Source: Archangium gephyra (GTDB lineage Bacteria > Myxococcota > Myxococcia > Myxococcales > Myxococcaceae). Taken from it: a stretch of DNA of 64,000 nt. This document shows positions 43,623 through 52,683 of this stretch, piece after piece (within the stretch, counting starts at the first letter, position 1; the number at the start of each line of letters is the position of its first letter). The stretch lies in assembly GCF_001027285.1 (NCBI RefSeq), contig NZ_CP011509.1, positions 8,332,501 to 8,396,500 on the forward strand, written 5' to 3'. A model generated the notes under the pieces. It was not told the DNA's origin. It did no database searches and saw nothing but the letters and a program-made list of their open reading frames with translations. The position numbers and the translations under genes are program-made.

Positions 43623-46256
43623 TCAAGCGGCCGAGGAGGCGTCGGGTCCGGCCGGGGCCGGGGTGGCGGCGGCGGCCGTGGCGGCGGCAGCGGCGGCGGC
43701 CTCCGGCTCGACGATCTGCCGGCGGTAGTCGCACTCCTTGTTGGGGCAGGCGATGAAGGGGCCGTCCCGCTTGGAGTACTTCTGCACCAGGTAGGGCGCC
43801 TGGCAGCTGGGGCACGCCTCCGGCAGCGGCCTGTCCCAGGCGGCGAACTTGCAGTCCGGGTAGCGGTTGCAGCCGAAGAAGATCTTCCCGAAGCGGCTGC
43901 GGCGCTCGGTGAGGTAGCCCTGCTTGCAGTCCGGGCAGTTCACCCCGATGGAGATGGGCTTGGACGTCTTGCACTCGGGGTAGCCCGAGCACGCGAGGAA
44001 CTTCCCGAAGCGGCCCCGCTTCACCACCATGTTCTTGCCGCAGTTCTCGCACTTCTCGTCCGTCGTCTCCTCTTCGATGATGACGATCTTCCCCTCGGCG
44101 TCGCGCTTGAAGTCCTTGGTGTTCTTGCACTCGGGGTAGTTCGAGCACGCGAGGAAGTGGCCCATCTTCCCCCACTTGATCACCATGACGTTGCCGCACT
44201 TCTCGCACGCCACGTCGGTCTTGATCTCCTCGCGCTTGACGTCGCGCATCTCCGCTTCGGCCTTCTCGAGCGTCTCCTTGAAGGGCGCGTAGAAGTCCTG
44301 CAGGACGGCCTTCCAGTTGGCGCCGCCCTCGGAGATCTGATCCAGCTTCTCCTCCATGCTGGCGGTGAAGGCGACGTCCAGCTCGTGGGGGAAGTGCTTG
44401 ACGAGCAGCTCGTTGCAGATGACGCCCAGGTCCGTGGGACGGAAGCGCCCTTCGATCTTCTCCACGTACTTCTTGTCCTGGATGGTGGAGAGGATGGCGG
44501 CGTACGTGGACGGACGGCCGATGCCCTGCTCCTCGAGCTCCTTGACGAGGGTGGCCTCGGAGAAGCGCGGGGGCGGCTGGGTGAAGTGCTGCTCGTTGAG
44601 CAGCTTCTGCAGGTTGAGGGTGAGGCCCTCGTCGAGCACGGGCAGCTCGCCCACGCCGTCGTCGTCGGAGTCCTCGCCGGCGGCGCGCGCCTTCTCCTGG
44701 GCGGCCTCCTCCTCGGGGGTGAGGCTGGCGCCGTAGACGGCCAGGTAGCCCGGGAACTTCAGCGTGGAGCCCGAGGCCCGGAAGGTGGCCCGGCCCGCGG
44801 TGATGTCCGCGCTCGTCTGGTCGTACACGGCCGGCATCATCTGGCACGCCACGAAGCGGTTCCAGATGAGCTCGTAGAGGCGGAACATGTCCGCGGCCAT
44901 GTCGTCGTTCATCGCGTCGAACTGAGCCTTCACCTTCGAGGGCGGGTACTCGAGCGACGTGGGACGGATGGCCTCGTGGGCGTCCTGGGCACCCTTCTTG
45001 GTGCGGTACACCACCGGCGCCTCGGGCAGGTAGTCCTTGCCCCAGGTGGCACCGATGAAGTCGCGCACGCCCGCCACCGCCTGATCCGACAGACGGGTGG
45101 AGTCCGTACGCATGTACGTGATGAGCGCCGTCTGGCCCTCCTCCCCGAGCATCACGCCTTCATAGAGCCGCTGGGCGAGCGCCATCGTCTTCTTGGCGGT
45201 GAAGTGCAGCCGGTTGGCCGCCTCCTGCTGCAGCTTGGAGGTGATGAACGGAGCGGGCGCGTTGCGGCGCCGCTCGCGCTTGTCCACCTTGGACACCACG
45301 AAGGTGGCGTTCTGGACGTCCGCCACCAGCGCGTCGGTGGTGGCCTTGTCCTTGAGCTCCACCTTCTTGCCGTCCACCCGCGACAGCTTGGCCTTGAAGG
45401 TCGGCGGTCCCGAGGGCCCCTGGACGAGCGCGTCCAGCGTCCAGTACTCCTGCGGGACGAAGGCCTTGATGGCGTCCTCGCGCTCGCAGATGAGGCGCAC
45501 GGCGACGGACTGCACGCGGCCGGCGGACAGGCCCCGGCGCACCTTCTTCCAGAGCAGCGGGGAGATCTGATAGCCCACCAGCCGGTCGAGAATCCGGCGC
45601 GTCTGCTGGGAGTCGTAGTTCTCCTGGCTGAGCTGGCGCGGATGCGCGATGGCCTCCTGGATGGCCGACTTGGTGATCTCGTTGAACATCACCCGGTAGG
45701 CATCGTTGTGGCCGAGCTGCTTGTGGATGTGCCAGGCGATGGCCTCGCCCTCGCGGTCGGGGTCCGTGGCGAGGAAGACCTTGTCCACGCCCTGCGCGGC
45801 CTTCTTCAGCTCGTTGAGGACCTTCTCCTTGCCCTTGATGACCTCGTACTGGGGCTCGAAGTCGTGCTCGATGTCCACGCCCATCTTGCTCTTGGGCAGG
45901 TCGAGGATGTGGCCCACCGAGGCCTTCACCGTGTAGCCGGAGCCCAGGTACTTCTTGATCGTCTTGGCCTTGGCGGGGGACTCGACCACCACCAGGTAGT
46001 GCGGACCCTTGCCCCGCTTGGGGGATTCCGTGGCCTCGCCGTCCTCGGCGTCGGCCTCGACGGTGGGCAGCTCCCCGTCAGCGCCCTTGCGGCGCGCGGA
46101 GACCTTCTTGGCGGCGGTCTTCTTCTTGGCCGCCGTCTTCTTCTTGGCGGCCGTCTTCTTGCGCGCCGCCGGCTTCTTGGCTGCCTTCTTGGGGGCCGCC
46201 GTCTCCTCGACCTCCAGCTCGCCCGCCGTTGCCGTCTTCTTCGTGCGCGTCGCCAT
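43623..46256 (-). CDS. topA: DNA topoisomerase I with a histone-H1-like N-terminal tail
   Basis: 877 residues. Relaxes negative supercoils. Residues about 20-60 are a Lys/Ala-rich tail with three KKKTAA-type repeats, not present in E. coli or Bacillus TopA. The Toprim domain follows (HYLVVVESPAKAKTI, ATDPDREGEAIAWH), then the catalytic domain with Tyr about 381 in YMRTDSTRLS. The C-terminus has four zinc ribbons (CEKC..., CENC..., CPDC..., CPSC...), one more than E. coli TopA, and ends in an Ala-rich tail. ATG 46256 has GAGGAG overlapping the dprA stop, so it is coupled to dprA. Confidence 0.95.
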   Translation of the reverse strand: MATRTKKTATAGELEVEETAAPKKAAKKPAARKKTAAKKKTAAKKKTAAKKVSARRKGADGELPTVEADAEDGEATESPKRGKGPHYLVVVESPAKAKTIKKYLGSGYTVKASVGHILDLPKSKMGVDIEHDFEPQYEVIKGKEKVLNELKKAAQGVDKVFLATDPDREGEAIAWHIHKQLGHNDAYRVMFNEITKSAIQEAIAHPRQLSQENYDSQQTRRILDRLVGYQISPLLWKKVRRGLSAGRVQSVAVRLICEREDAIKAFVPQEYWTLDALVQGPSGPPTFKAKLSRVDGKKVELKDKATTDALVADVQNATFVVSKVDKRERRRNAPAPFITSKLQQEAANRLHFTAKKTMALAQRLYEGVMLGEEGQTALITYMRTDSTRLSDQAVAGVRDFIGATWGKDYLPEAPVVYRTKKGAQDAHEAIRPTSLEYPPSKVKAQFDAMNDDMAADMFRLYELIWNRFVACQMMPAVYDQTSADITAGRATFRASGSTLKFPGYLAVYGASLTPEEEAAQEKARAAGEDSDDDGVGELPVLDEGLTLNLQKLLNEQHFTQPPPRFSEATLVKELEEQGIGRPSTYAAILSTIQDKKYVEKIEGRFRPTDLGVICNELLVKHFPHELDVAFTASMEEKLDQISEGGANWKAVLQDFYAPFKETLEKAEAEMRDVKREEIKTDVACEKCGNVMVIKWGKMGHFLACSNYPECKNTKDFKRDAEGKIVIIEEETTDEKCENCGKNMVVKRGRFGKFLACSGYPECKTSKPISIGVNCPDCKQGYLTERRSRFGKIFFGCNRYPDCKFAAWDRPLPEACPSCQAPYLVQKYSKRDGPFIACPNKECDYRRQIVEPEAAAAAAATAAAATPAPAGPDASSAA

Positions 46257-46264
46257 GATTCTCC

Positions 46265-47389
46265 TCAAACCTTCTCGTACAGCCTTCCAGGATGCTGGAT
46301 GACGAGCCCCGACAGCTCGAGCTCCACCAGGGCGCTGGTGAGCGCCGCGGGGGAGAGCCGGCTACCGGCCAGCACCTCATCAAATGACCTGGGAACCCTG
46401 TCCAACACCTGGTAGGCCCCCCTCGCTTCCACCGAGAGCTCCTCGCGCCACGACGAGCCCTCCGCTGGCGGGACCACCCGCTGGGGATGGAACCCCACGG
46501 CCCGCCAGACTTCCTGAACGGAGAGGCACGCCCGGGCATGACCATCCCGGATGAGCGCGTTGCAGCCAGCCGCCCCCTCGTTCATCACATCACCGGGCAG
46601 GGCCAGGACCGGCCGCCCCTGTGTACGGCCCGCCTCCGCCGTGTAGAGGCTGCCCGAAGTGGCCCCCGCTCGGAGGACCAATACCGCGTCCGATGCACCA
46701 GCGATGAGCCGGTTGCGCCGGGGAAAGGTCGTCGTGCTCGCCCGGACACCGGGCGGCAGCTCGCTGAAGTACACCCCACCCCGGGCCAGGAAGTGCGGCA
46801 GCAGCTTCGCCTGGGCGGGGTCCAGCTCGTCCAGCGCCGAGCCGAGGAACGCCCACGTCTCGCCGCCCGCGTCCATCGCGCCCCAGTGGCAGGCCCGGTC
46901 CACCCCGGCGGCGGCCCCGGAAACGATGCCCACCCCACCCTCCGCCACCTGCCGGGCGAAGGTCCGCGCGAAGGGGAGGAAGCCCTGATCCGGGTGCCGG
47001 CTGCCCACCATGGCCACCCGGCGGCGCGGGGGGCCCACCTCACCCCGGTAGAAGAGCAGCGGAGGGGCGTCTTCCGTGCCGGCCAGGCGCTCGGGGTAGG
47101 CAGCCTCCCCTTGGAAGGCCACGCCCATGCCCACGGCCGCGCAGCGCTCCAGGACGCGGTCCGCGAGGGCGCCCAGCTCGGGCACCTCCAGCAGCCGGCG
47201 GCGCACGGGGACGGGCAGAGGTGCGCCACCCACCCACTCCCTCACGGGGCAGGCGACCAGGCGAGCGAGCTCACCCCGGGTATAGGCGCGCAGACGCTCC
47301 AGTGCCCTCGGGCCGAGCCCGGGGACTGCCCAGAGTGCCAGGAGCGCACGCCGCTCCGCCATGTCCCTGTCCGTCGTGACGTCCACCAT
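46265..47389 (-). CDS. dprA: DprA (Smf) DNA-processing protein
   Basis: 374 residues. DprA loads RecA on incoming single-stranded DNA in natural transformation. An N-terminal SAM-like helical part (LLALWAVPGLGPRALERL) precedes the Rossmann-like core: VAMVGSRHPDQGFLPFARTFA, GGVGIVSGAAAGVDRACHWGA, FPRRNRLIAGASDAVLVLRAG, SGSLYTAEAGRTQGRPVLALPGDV and GCNALIRDG. A winged-helix-like domain ends the protein. ATG 47389 has AGGAGGGGG upstream and a TATATA -10-like box about 25 bp before the start. It is the first gene of dprA-topA, as in Bacillus smf-topA. Confidence 0.92.
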   Translation of the reverse strand: MVDVTTDRDMAERRALLALWAVPGLGPRALERLRAYTRGELARLVACPVREWVGGAPLPVPVRRRLLEVPELGALADRVLERCAAVGMGVAFQGEAAYPERLAGTEDAPPLLFYRGEVGPPRRRVAMVGSRHPDQGFLPFARTFARQVAEGGVGIVSGAAAGVDRACHWGAMDAGGETWAFLGSALDELDPAQAKLLPHFLARGGVYFSELPPGVRASTTTFPRRNRLIAGASDAVLVLRAGATSGSLYTAEAGRTQGRPVLALPGDVMNEGAAGCNALIRDGHARACLSVQEVWRAVGFHPQRVVPPAEGSSWREELSVEARGAYQVLDRVPRSFDEVLAGSRLSPAALTSALVELELSGLVIQHPGRLYEKV

Positions 47390-47539
47390 ACCCGACCCCC
47401 TCCTGGGCCCACCTATATAGAAGATGGGTCCGACGGGAAGGGGGCGGGACACATAAACACCGGACTGGCGATGGTCAAGCGGCACGTCCCCCGTGGTAGG
47501 GGTCAGCCGAGCCGATCCAAGGGGTTCCGTGCTCCGTGC

Positions 47540-47562
47540 GGGGTGGCACGCGGTGCCACCCC
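47540..47562 (-). terminator. Strong hairpin after the LysM-protein gene
   Basis: GGGGTGGCAC (47540-47549) and GTGCCACCCC (47553-47562) pair perfectly around a 3-nt loop, 8 bp past the stop of the LysM gene. No T-run follows on the minus strand. It probably ends the pgeF-lipoprotein-LysM transcript. Confidence 0.5.
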
Positions 47563-47570
47563 CGGGTGCA

Positions 47571-48818
47571 TCAGCGCTGGGCAGTGGGCTGCCCGTTGTT
47601 GACGCGCATCACCGCGCGATCCCCGGGCGCCACTTCCTGGATGGAGTACGTGAGCACGCAGTTGGAGGTGCGCTCCTTCACCTCGGTCACGAGGCACAGG
47701 GCGACGTTCTCCATGGGCATCTCCGGCCCCTTCTTCTTCTGGTTGGGCAGATCCAGCTCCAGCACGCGCTGCTTGGTGGTGTCACCCAGACGGAGGATGG
47801 TGAAGGTGTTGCCCACCTGCACGCCATCCGCGCTGCCCTTGTCGATCACCAGGAAGTGGTGCTCGGCGGTGAGGGTCAGGTAGGGCACGAGCGCGGTGAC
47901 GATGTAGCCCTGGATCTCCTTCTCGTTGCGCCGCTGGACCACCGACTCCACCAGCCGCTCACCGAAGGGGCCCACCAGGTCGCCGCGCATCACGGCATCC
48001 CACGTGTCCATGACCTGCGCCTTGACGAAGGTGTCGCCCAGCGCCACCACCTTCAGGGTGCCCACGAACTCGGTGAGGTAGCCGGCCGGCTTGCCCGTCA
48101 CCGGGTGCTTCACCGCCTCACCGGTGTGGAAGATGACGTACCGGTCCCCGACCTTCGCGTCCGCCTTGCGCTTGAAGCGCACGTAGGCCACGTCCGGGAA
48201 GGACAGCATCTCCGCGCCGGTGGCGGCGCCCTCGATGCGGCCCGCCTCGTCCAGCTCGCGCGCGGTGACGAAGCCCTGCGTCATCACCGTGCGCGACGCC
48301 TTGGGCTCGAAGCCGATCTTCCCGGTCACCGAGACCAGATCCGCGCCACTGGCGGGGCCCAGCTCGGTGGACTCGGCGATCTCCCCGCTCTCGGCCACCA
48401 TCTCCATGGGCGCGGGGCCCACGCCCGCCTCCACGCGCGACGGCACTTCCTCGCCCGCGGGGAAGAAACGCACGTTGTTGCCCGGGTAGATCCAATGCGG
48501 GTTGGCGATCTCCGGGTTGTAGGACCAGACCTTGGGCCAGTACCAGGGGCTGCCCAGGTACTTCTGGGACAGATCCCAGAGCGTGTCACCGCGCTCCACG
48601 GTGTGGACCTCGCCGGGAGCCGACTCGCGGCCCTCCTGGCCCTTGGGAATGGCGATCTGACCGGACCGGGGCTGGGCGGGCTGATCATCCACCACCTCGG
48701 ACCCCTCGGTCTCTTCGCCGGCCTCGGGCTCCTGCGGGTCCTCCGCGTCCTGCGCCCACACGGCGGGCGGCGCGAGAACGGTGGCGAGAAGGAGCGAGGA
48801 GAAGATCCGCGAGCGCAT
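47571..48818 (-). CDS. Exported LysM-domain protein
   Basis: 415 residues. Signal peptide (IFSSLLLATVLAPPAVWAQ), an acidic stretch (25-60), then one LysM domain (about 70-120: HTVERGDTLWDLSQKYLGSPWYWPKVW and PHWIYPGNNVRF). The remaining 290 residues form beta-rich domains with FVGTLKVVALGDTFVKAQV and an SPOR-unlike fold I cannot name. LysM binds peptidoglycan. ATG 48818 has AAAGGAAG seven bases upstream. It is last of a probable operon pgeF-lipoprotein-LysM. Similar LysM proteins near Tol/Pal-type lipoproteins suggest an envelope role. Confidence 0.78.
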   Translation of the reverse strand: MRSRIFSSLLLATVLAPPAVWAQDAEDPQEPEAGEETEGSEVVDDQPAQPRSGQIAIPKGQEGRESAPGEVHTVERGDTLWDLSQKYLGSPWYWPKVWSYNPEIANPHWIYPGNNVRFFPAGEEVPSRVEAGVGPAPMEMVAESGEIAESTELGPASGADLVSVTGKIGFEPKASRTVMTQGFVTARELDEAGRIEGAATGAEMLSFPDVAYVRFKRKADAKVGDRYVIFHTGEAVKHPVTGKPAGYLTEFVGTLKVVALGDTFVKAQVMDTWDAVMRGDLVGPFGERLVESVVQRRNEKEIQGYIVTALVPYLTLTAEHHFLVIDKGSADGVQVGNTFTILRLGDTTKQRVLELDLPNQKKKGPEMPMENVALCLVTEVKERTSNCVLTYSIQEVAPGDRAVMRVNNGQPTAQR

Positions 48819-48840
48819 CGGAGGACTTCCTTTCGGACAG

Positions 48841-49683
48841 CTAGGGCGAGAGGGAGGCGAGCCGCTGCTCCGCTTGCGTGGCGGCGGCCGTCCCCGGGAA
48901 CTGGGTGAGGATGCGGGTGTAGAGCGCCCGCGCGTCGTCTTTCTGGTTGAGCCGCAGCCGGCACTCGGCCAGCCGCAGCATGCCGTCCAGCACGGCATCG
49001 CCGGCCGGATAGCTCGCGATGAGCCGCTCGAAGGACTTCGCCGCGGAGGCGTGGTCCTTGAGCCCCATCTGCCCGAGCCCGCTGAAGTAGAGCGCGTTGT
49101 CCGCGCGCGGGTGGCGGGGGTTCTGCTCGGCGAAGGAGCGCAGGCGCGTCACCCCGCCCTCCACGTTGCCGGTGCGCAGCGCCGCCACCGCCTGCTCGAA
49201 CTCGGCGTCCAGCGCGGCGATGGCCAGCTCATCCGCCATCGGCTCGGACACCTCGGCCGTGGCGGGAGCAGCGTCCCCCTCGGGCGCGGAGCTGATGAAC
49301 ATCTCCATGTCATCGGGCGCGGGCTCGACCACCGCCACCCGGACGGGCAGCGGGGGCGCGGGCTCGTTGCGCGGCTTGAGCTTCACCACCGCGAGCTCCG
49401 GCGTGCTGTAGCCGGAACCGGACGAGGCCGGAGAGGACGGAGCAGCGGAGGCGGAAGCCTCCCTGGCCGGAGCCGAGGCGGCGCGCGACTGGTTCACGCT
49501 GGCGTGCAGCTCCACACGCTCCAGCCGCTTCTCCAGGCGCGCCTGGGTCTCGCGCATGGCGCGTACCTCGGCCTTCAGCTCCGCCAGCTCCGAGGATTGG
49601 GCGGAACCGGTGGTGGCACAGGCGGTCAGCGCACACAGGGGCGCGATGGCGAAGAGTCGGCGAATGATGCGGTGCTCCAGCAC
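48841..49683 (-). CDS. CpoB/YbgF-like lipoprotein with coiled coil and TPRs
   Basis: 280 residues. GTG 49683 starts a short signal peptide with lipobox LTAC (Cys22). Then a coiled coil (SELAELKAEVRAMRETQARL), an Ala/Ser/Pro linker (65-150), and a C-terminal TPR domain (about 160-280: AFEQ-type helices, HPRADNALYFSGLGQMGLKD, GDAVLDGMLRLAECRLRLNQ). This is the layout of CpoB, which links Tol-Pal to cell-wall synthesis. It lies 22 bp before the LysM gene. The ribosome-binding site is weak; an upstream in-frame region without a signal peptide is rejected as start. Confidence 0.7.
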   Translation of the reverse strand: MLEHRIIRRLFAIAPLCALTACATTGSAQSSELAELKAEVRAMRETQARLEKRLERVELHASVNQSRAASAPAREASASAAPSSPASSGSGYSTPELAVVKLKPRNEPAPPLPVRVAVVEPAPDDMEMFISSAPEGDAAPATAEVSEPMADELAIAALDAEFEQAVAALRTGNVEGGVTRLRSFAEQNPRHPRADNALYFSGLGQMGLKDHASAAKSFERLIASYPAGDAVLDGMLRLAECRLRLNQKDDARALYTRILTQFPGTAAATQAEQRLASLSP

Positions 49684-49756
49684 GAGGCTCGGGGGATCCG
49701 TCCGGAAGGATAGGAAGGGGTGTCGGAGACCGTCAAGAAATCGGCCTGGACGCGGA

Positions 49757-50527
49757 TCAGAACCGGTGTACCACGAAATTGAGGTGACGGCCGGTGCGCC
49801 CCGCGTCACGCCGGTGCGAGAAGAATCGGTCCGCATCGCACGCGGTGCAGTGAGGGAGCACATCCACCTGCGCCGCCTTCAGCCCCGCCCCCAGCAATGT
49901 GTCCCGTACGGCCCGTGCGAGATCCAAGCGCACGTCCGCTCCCTCGCGCACTACCACCTCCGGGCCGAAGCCCGCGGTGAAGCGCTGGCCCAGGTCCTCG
50001 GAGACGACGTAGCAGCAGCGCTGGATGGACGGGCCCACCGCCGCGAGCAGCCGCTCGGGCCGCGAGCCCCGGGCCACCAGCGACTCCACCGCCCGCGCCA
50101 CGATGCGCGCCTCCGTCCCCCGCCACCCCGAGTGCACCGCCGCCACCCGCCGGCCGTCCGGATCCACCAGCAGCACCGGCACACAGTCCGCCGTCCCCAC
50201 CGCCACCCAATGCTCCGGGCGCTCCGTCCACAGCGCGTCCGCCTCGCCCTCCGGTGGCCGCAGCGCGCCCGTCCCCTCCCCCGCTCCCGCCTCCACCACC
50301 CGGTCTCCATGCACCTGCTTCACCGTGTGCAGCGCCTCGAGCGCCGCGCCCGCCATCACCGCCAGGCGCCGATGGTTCTCCTCCACCCGCTCTCGGAGGT
50401 CACCTTCCATGAAGCGCAGGTTGAGCGAGGCATAGGGTCCCTCGGACACGCCTCCTGCTCGGGTGGTGAAGCCATGGGGCACGGGCAGCAGCGCGGACGT
50501 CACCAATGACGGAGGGTGTGCGGACAT
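49757..50527 (-). CDS. pgeF: PgeF-type polyphenol oxidase / purine nucleoside phosphorylase (YfiH family)
   Basis: 256 residues. N-terminal HGFTTRAGGVSEGPYASLNL, the metal-binding Cys in VAVGTADCVPVLL, the HSGWRGTEARI block, GPSIQRCCYVV, and the C-terminal CDADRFFSHRRDAGRTGRH. Family members are multicopper-like in name but zinc-dependent purine nucleoside phosphorylase/adenosine deaminase-type enzymes; in E. coli the homologue removes wrongly inserted serine from muropeptide precursors. ATG 50527. It is divergent from the diguanylate cyclase and heads the run towards the LysM gene. Confidence 0.88.
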   Translation of the reverse strand: MSAHPPSLVTSALLPVPHGFTTRAGGVSEGPYASLNLRFMEGDLRERVEENHRRLAVMAGAALEALHTVKQVHGDRVVEAGAGEGTGALRPPEGEADALWTERPEHWVAVGTADCVPVLLVDPDGRRVAAVHSGWRGTEARIVARAVESLVARGSRPERLLAAVGPSIQRCCYVVSEDLGQRFTAGFGPEVVVREGADVRLDLARAVRDTLLGAGLKAAQVDVLPHCTACDADRFFSHRRDAGRTGRHLNFVVHRF

Positions 50528-50591
50528 GGGCGGCTTTCTAGGAGGGCTCGTGATGCAATCACATCACCGAAGGATTTCTGACGGTGACCGT

Positions 50592-50621
50592 TTGACAGTG
50601 TGCGTCAGCCGATCTGACAAT
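50592..50621 (+). promoter_or_regulatory. Sigma-70-type promoter of the heme-cyclase gene
   Basis: TTGACA (50592-50597) and GACAAT (50616-50621), 18 bp apart. The start would be near 50628, leaving a leader of about 16 nt with AGGGG before ATG 50644. The repeated GTCAG/CTGAC words around it may be a control site. Confidence 0.5.
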
Positions 50622-50643
50622 CCGAGAAACTTACAGGGGCACT

Positions 50644-52554
50644 ATGGCATTGGGTCTCGACACCGTTGGCAGGAAGCTCCTGTGGAGCGTTGCCCTGCCC
50701 GGTCTGCTCGCGGCCATGCTGGGCTTGGGCTACTTCTGGCGTGAGGCGCAGATCGCCGCCCGGGACGCCACGCACGACGAGGCGATGGTGCTCGCGGAGT
50801 TCGTCGGCACCACCTTCCGGCTGCCCACCCCCGAGGGCCTTCCCCCCCACCATGCCGTCACCGAGCTGCTGCAGTCGGACACCCGGCTGCTGCGCTCCAC
50901 GGCGGAGCTCAACATCCTCGCCCCGGATGGCCGCATCCGCTGGTCCGTGAGCCCGCGCGAGGTGAGCACGCTCCACCCCGACGCCGAGCGCCTCACGGCC
51001 CCCGGTCCCCAGTGGGCCCGCTCGGATGCGCACGAGACGGAGGTGCTCCGCTCGCTCGGCGAGAAGGAGTGCGAGGGCTGTCACGCCGGCGCCCAGGAAA
51101 CGCGCGTGGGCATGGTGCACCTGCGCGTGGCCGAGCCCGTGGTGCACCGCGAGCTCACCCATGCGCTCGGCGCCGCGCTGGTGGCCGTGCTGGTGCTGGG
51201 CACCATGCTCATCGTCGCCACCGGCACCTCGCTGCACTTCTTCCTCACCCGGCCCCTGCGCCGGCTGGCGGCCGCCATGCGGCGCGCCGAGGAGGGCGAC
51301 TTCCTGGTGCGCGCCGAGGTGCGCGGCGCGGATGAGCTCTCCCGGCTCGGCGCGGCCTTCAACGCCATGCTGGCGCGCCTCACCTCGATGAAGGCCGAGG
51401 AGATCGACACCCACCGCGATCTCCAGGTGACGAAGTGGAAGCTCTCCCTCAAGGAGGAGCTGGAGGAGCGCATCGCCGAGCTGGCCCTGCTCTTCGACGT
51501 GGCGCGCTCGGTCAACTCCACCATCGAGCTGTCCGAGCTGCTCGCGCGCATCACCCAGCTGGTGCCCGAGCGGCTCCACATCCCCGACTTCTCCATCATG
51601 CTCGTCAACGCGGAGGGGCTGCTGGAGGTCAAGAGCACCTTCCCGCAGCACCCGGAGCTGGAGGGCATGACGCTCCAGCCCGGCGACGGGGCCAGCGGGC
51701 GCGCCGCGGAGCTGCAGCGCGTGGTGTACGTGCCGGACGTCAGGGACCCCTCGAGCGCCTTCGCCCGGAACGGACTGCTGCCCGGGCACGACAGCGGGGC
51801 GGTGCTGTGCATCCCCATGGTGCACATGGAGTCGGTGCTCGGCGTGCTCAACTTCCGGCGCCCCGAGGTGGCCAGCTTCGCCCCCGAGGAGCTGGAGCTG
51901 CTCACCGCGGTGGCCGATCAGGCCGCCACGGCGGTGAAGAACGCCATGCTCCACGCCGAGGCGGTGAAGCTCACCATGACGGACCCCCTCACCGGGGTGC
52001 CCAACCGCCGCCACCTCTTCGCGCGCCTGGAGCTGGAGGTGGCACGCGCCCAGCGCTTCGGCACCCCCGTGTCCATCCTCATGGTGGACATCGACCACTT
52101 CAAGAAGCTCAACGACGCCGCGGGCCACCGCGCCGGTGACGAGACGCTGCGCAAGGTCTGCGATGTGCTCCGCGCCCGCCTGCGCAAGGTGGACACCCTC
52201 GCGCGCTACGGCGGCGAGGAGTTCATGCTGGTGCTCTCCAACGTCTCCAAGCACGACGCCTTCGACGTGGCCGAGAAGCTGCGGCGCTCCATCATGGAGG
52301 CCCCCCAGCTCGCCGCTCCCACCCAGCCCGGCGGCCACATCACCGTCTCCATCGGCGTGGCCACCATGCCCATCGACTCCTCCACCCAGGACTCCCTGGT
52401 GGATTGTGCCGACGCCGCCCTCTACGCCAGCAAGCGCGCCGGACGGAACAGCGTCACCTCCTACGCCCCCGGCATGGAGCTGCACCCCGGCCGCGAGCGC
52501 GGCCTATCCCGCCCTAACGATCCTTCCTCCCCCTCCAGCGTCGCCAAGGCGTGA
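50644..52554 (+). CDS. Membrane diguanylate cyclase with a periplasmic c-heme motif (HAMP-GAF-GGDEF)
   Basis: 636 residues. TM1 (about 12-30), periplasmic sensor (30-175), TM2 (about 178-200), HAMP (LTRPLRRLAAAMRRAEEGDF on), a short coiled coil, GAF (about 290-440) and GGDEF. The catalytic motif is GGEEF (523-527), and the inhibitory site RKVD (514-517) is five residues before it, so the cyclase should be active and product-inhibited. The periplasmic part carries CEGCH (143-147), a covalent heme-c site. It probably makes cyclic di-GMP in response to redox state or a gas. Monocistronic. Confidence 0.88.
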   Translation: MALGLDTVGRKLLWSVALPGLLAAMLGLGYFWREAQIAARDATHDEAMVLAEFVGTTFRLPTPEGLPPHHAVTELLQSDTRLLRSTAELNILAPDGRIRWSVSPREVSTLHPDAERLTAPGPQWARSDAHETEVLRSLGEKECEGCHAGAQETRVGMVHLRVAEPVVHRELTHALGAALVAVLVLGTMLIVATGTSLHFFLTRPLRRLAAAMRRAEEGDFLVRAEVRGADELSRLGAAFNAMLARLTSMKAEEIDTHRDLQVTKWKLSLKEELEERIAELALLFDVARSVNSTIELSELLARITQLVPERLHIPDFSIMLVNAEGLLEVKSTFPQHPELEGMTLQPGDGASGRAAELQRVVYVPDVRDPSSAFARNGLLPGHDSGAVLCIPMVHMESVLGVLNFRRPEVASFAPEELELLTAVADQAATAVKNAMLHAEAVKLTMTDPLTGVPNRRHLFARLELEVARAQRFGTPVSILMVDIDHFKKLNDAAGHRAGDETLRKVCDVLRARLRKVDTLARYGGEEFMLVLSNVSKHDAFDVAEKLRRSIMEAPQLAAPTQPGGHITVSIGVATMPIDSSTQDSLVDCADAALYASKRAGRNSVTSYAPGMELHPGRERGLSRPNDPSSPSSVAKA

Positions 52555-52587
52555 GCCCGGGGCTGGCCCGTCGCCAGGCCCGCAGTG

Positions 52588-52623
52588 AAAAGGCCCGCGC
52601 CACCACGGAGGTGACACGGGCCT
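52588..52623 (-). terminator. Intrinsic terminator after htrA
   Basis: AGGCCCG (52591-52597) and CGGGCCT (52617-52623), with an inner CCACC/GGTG pairing. On the minus strand the stem is followed by TTTT. It also sits 35 bp after the stop of the rightward cyclase gene, so it may serve both converging transcripts. Confidence 0.65.
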
Positions 52624-52637
52624 GGACTCGGGAACCT

Positions 52638-52675
52638 CGATACCCTCACCCCGACCCTCTCCCGAGGGGAGAGGG
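52638..52675. repeat. REP-like intergenic palindrome, copy 2
   Basis: CGATACCCTCACCCCG then CCCTCTCCC-GAG-GGGAGAGGG, differing at only two positions from the copy at 36984-37022. Like that copy it lies between converging genes (the diguanylate cyclase and htrA), just before the htrA stop side. Confidence 0.7.
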
Positions 52676-52683
52676 AATGGTGG

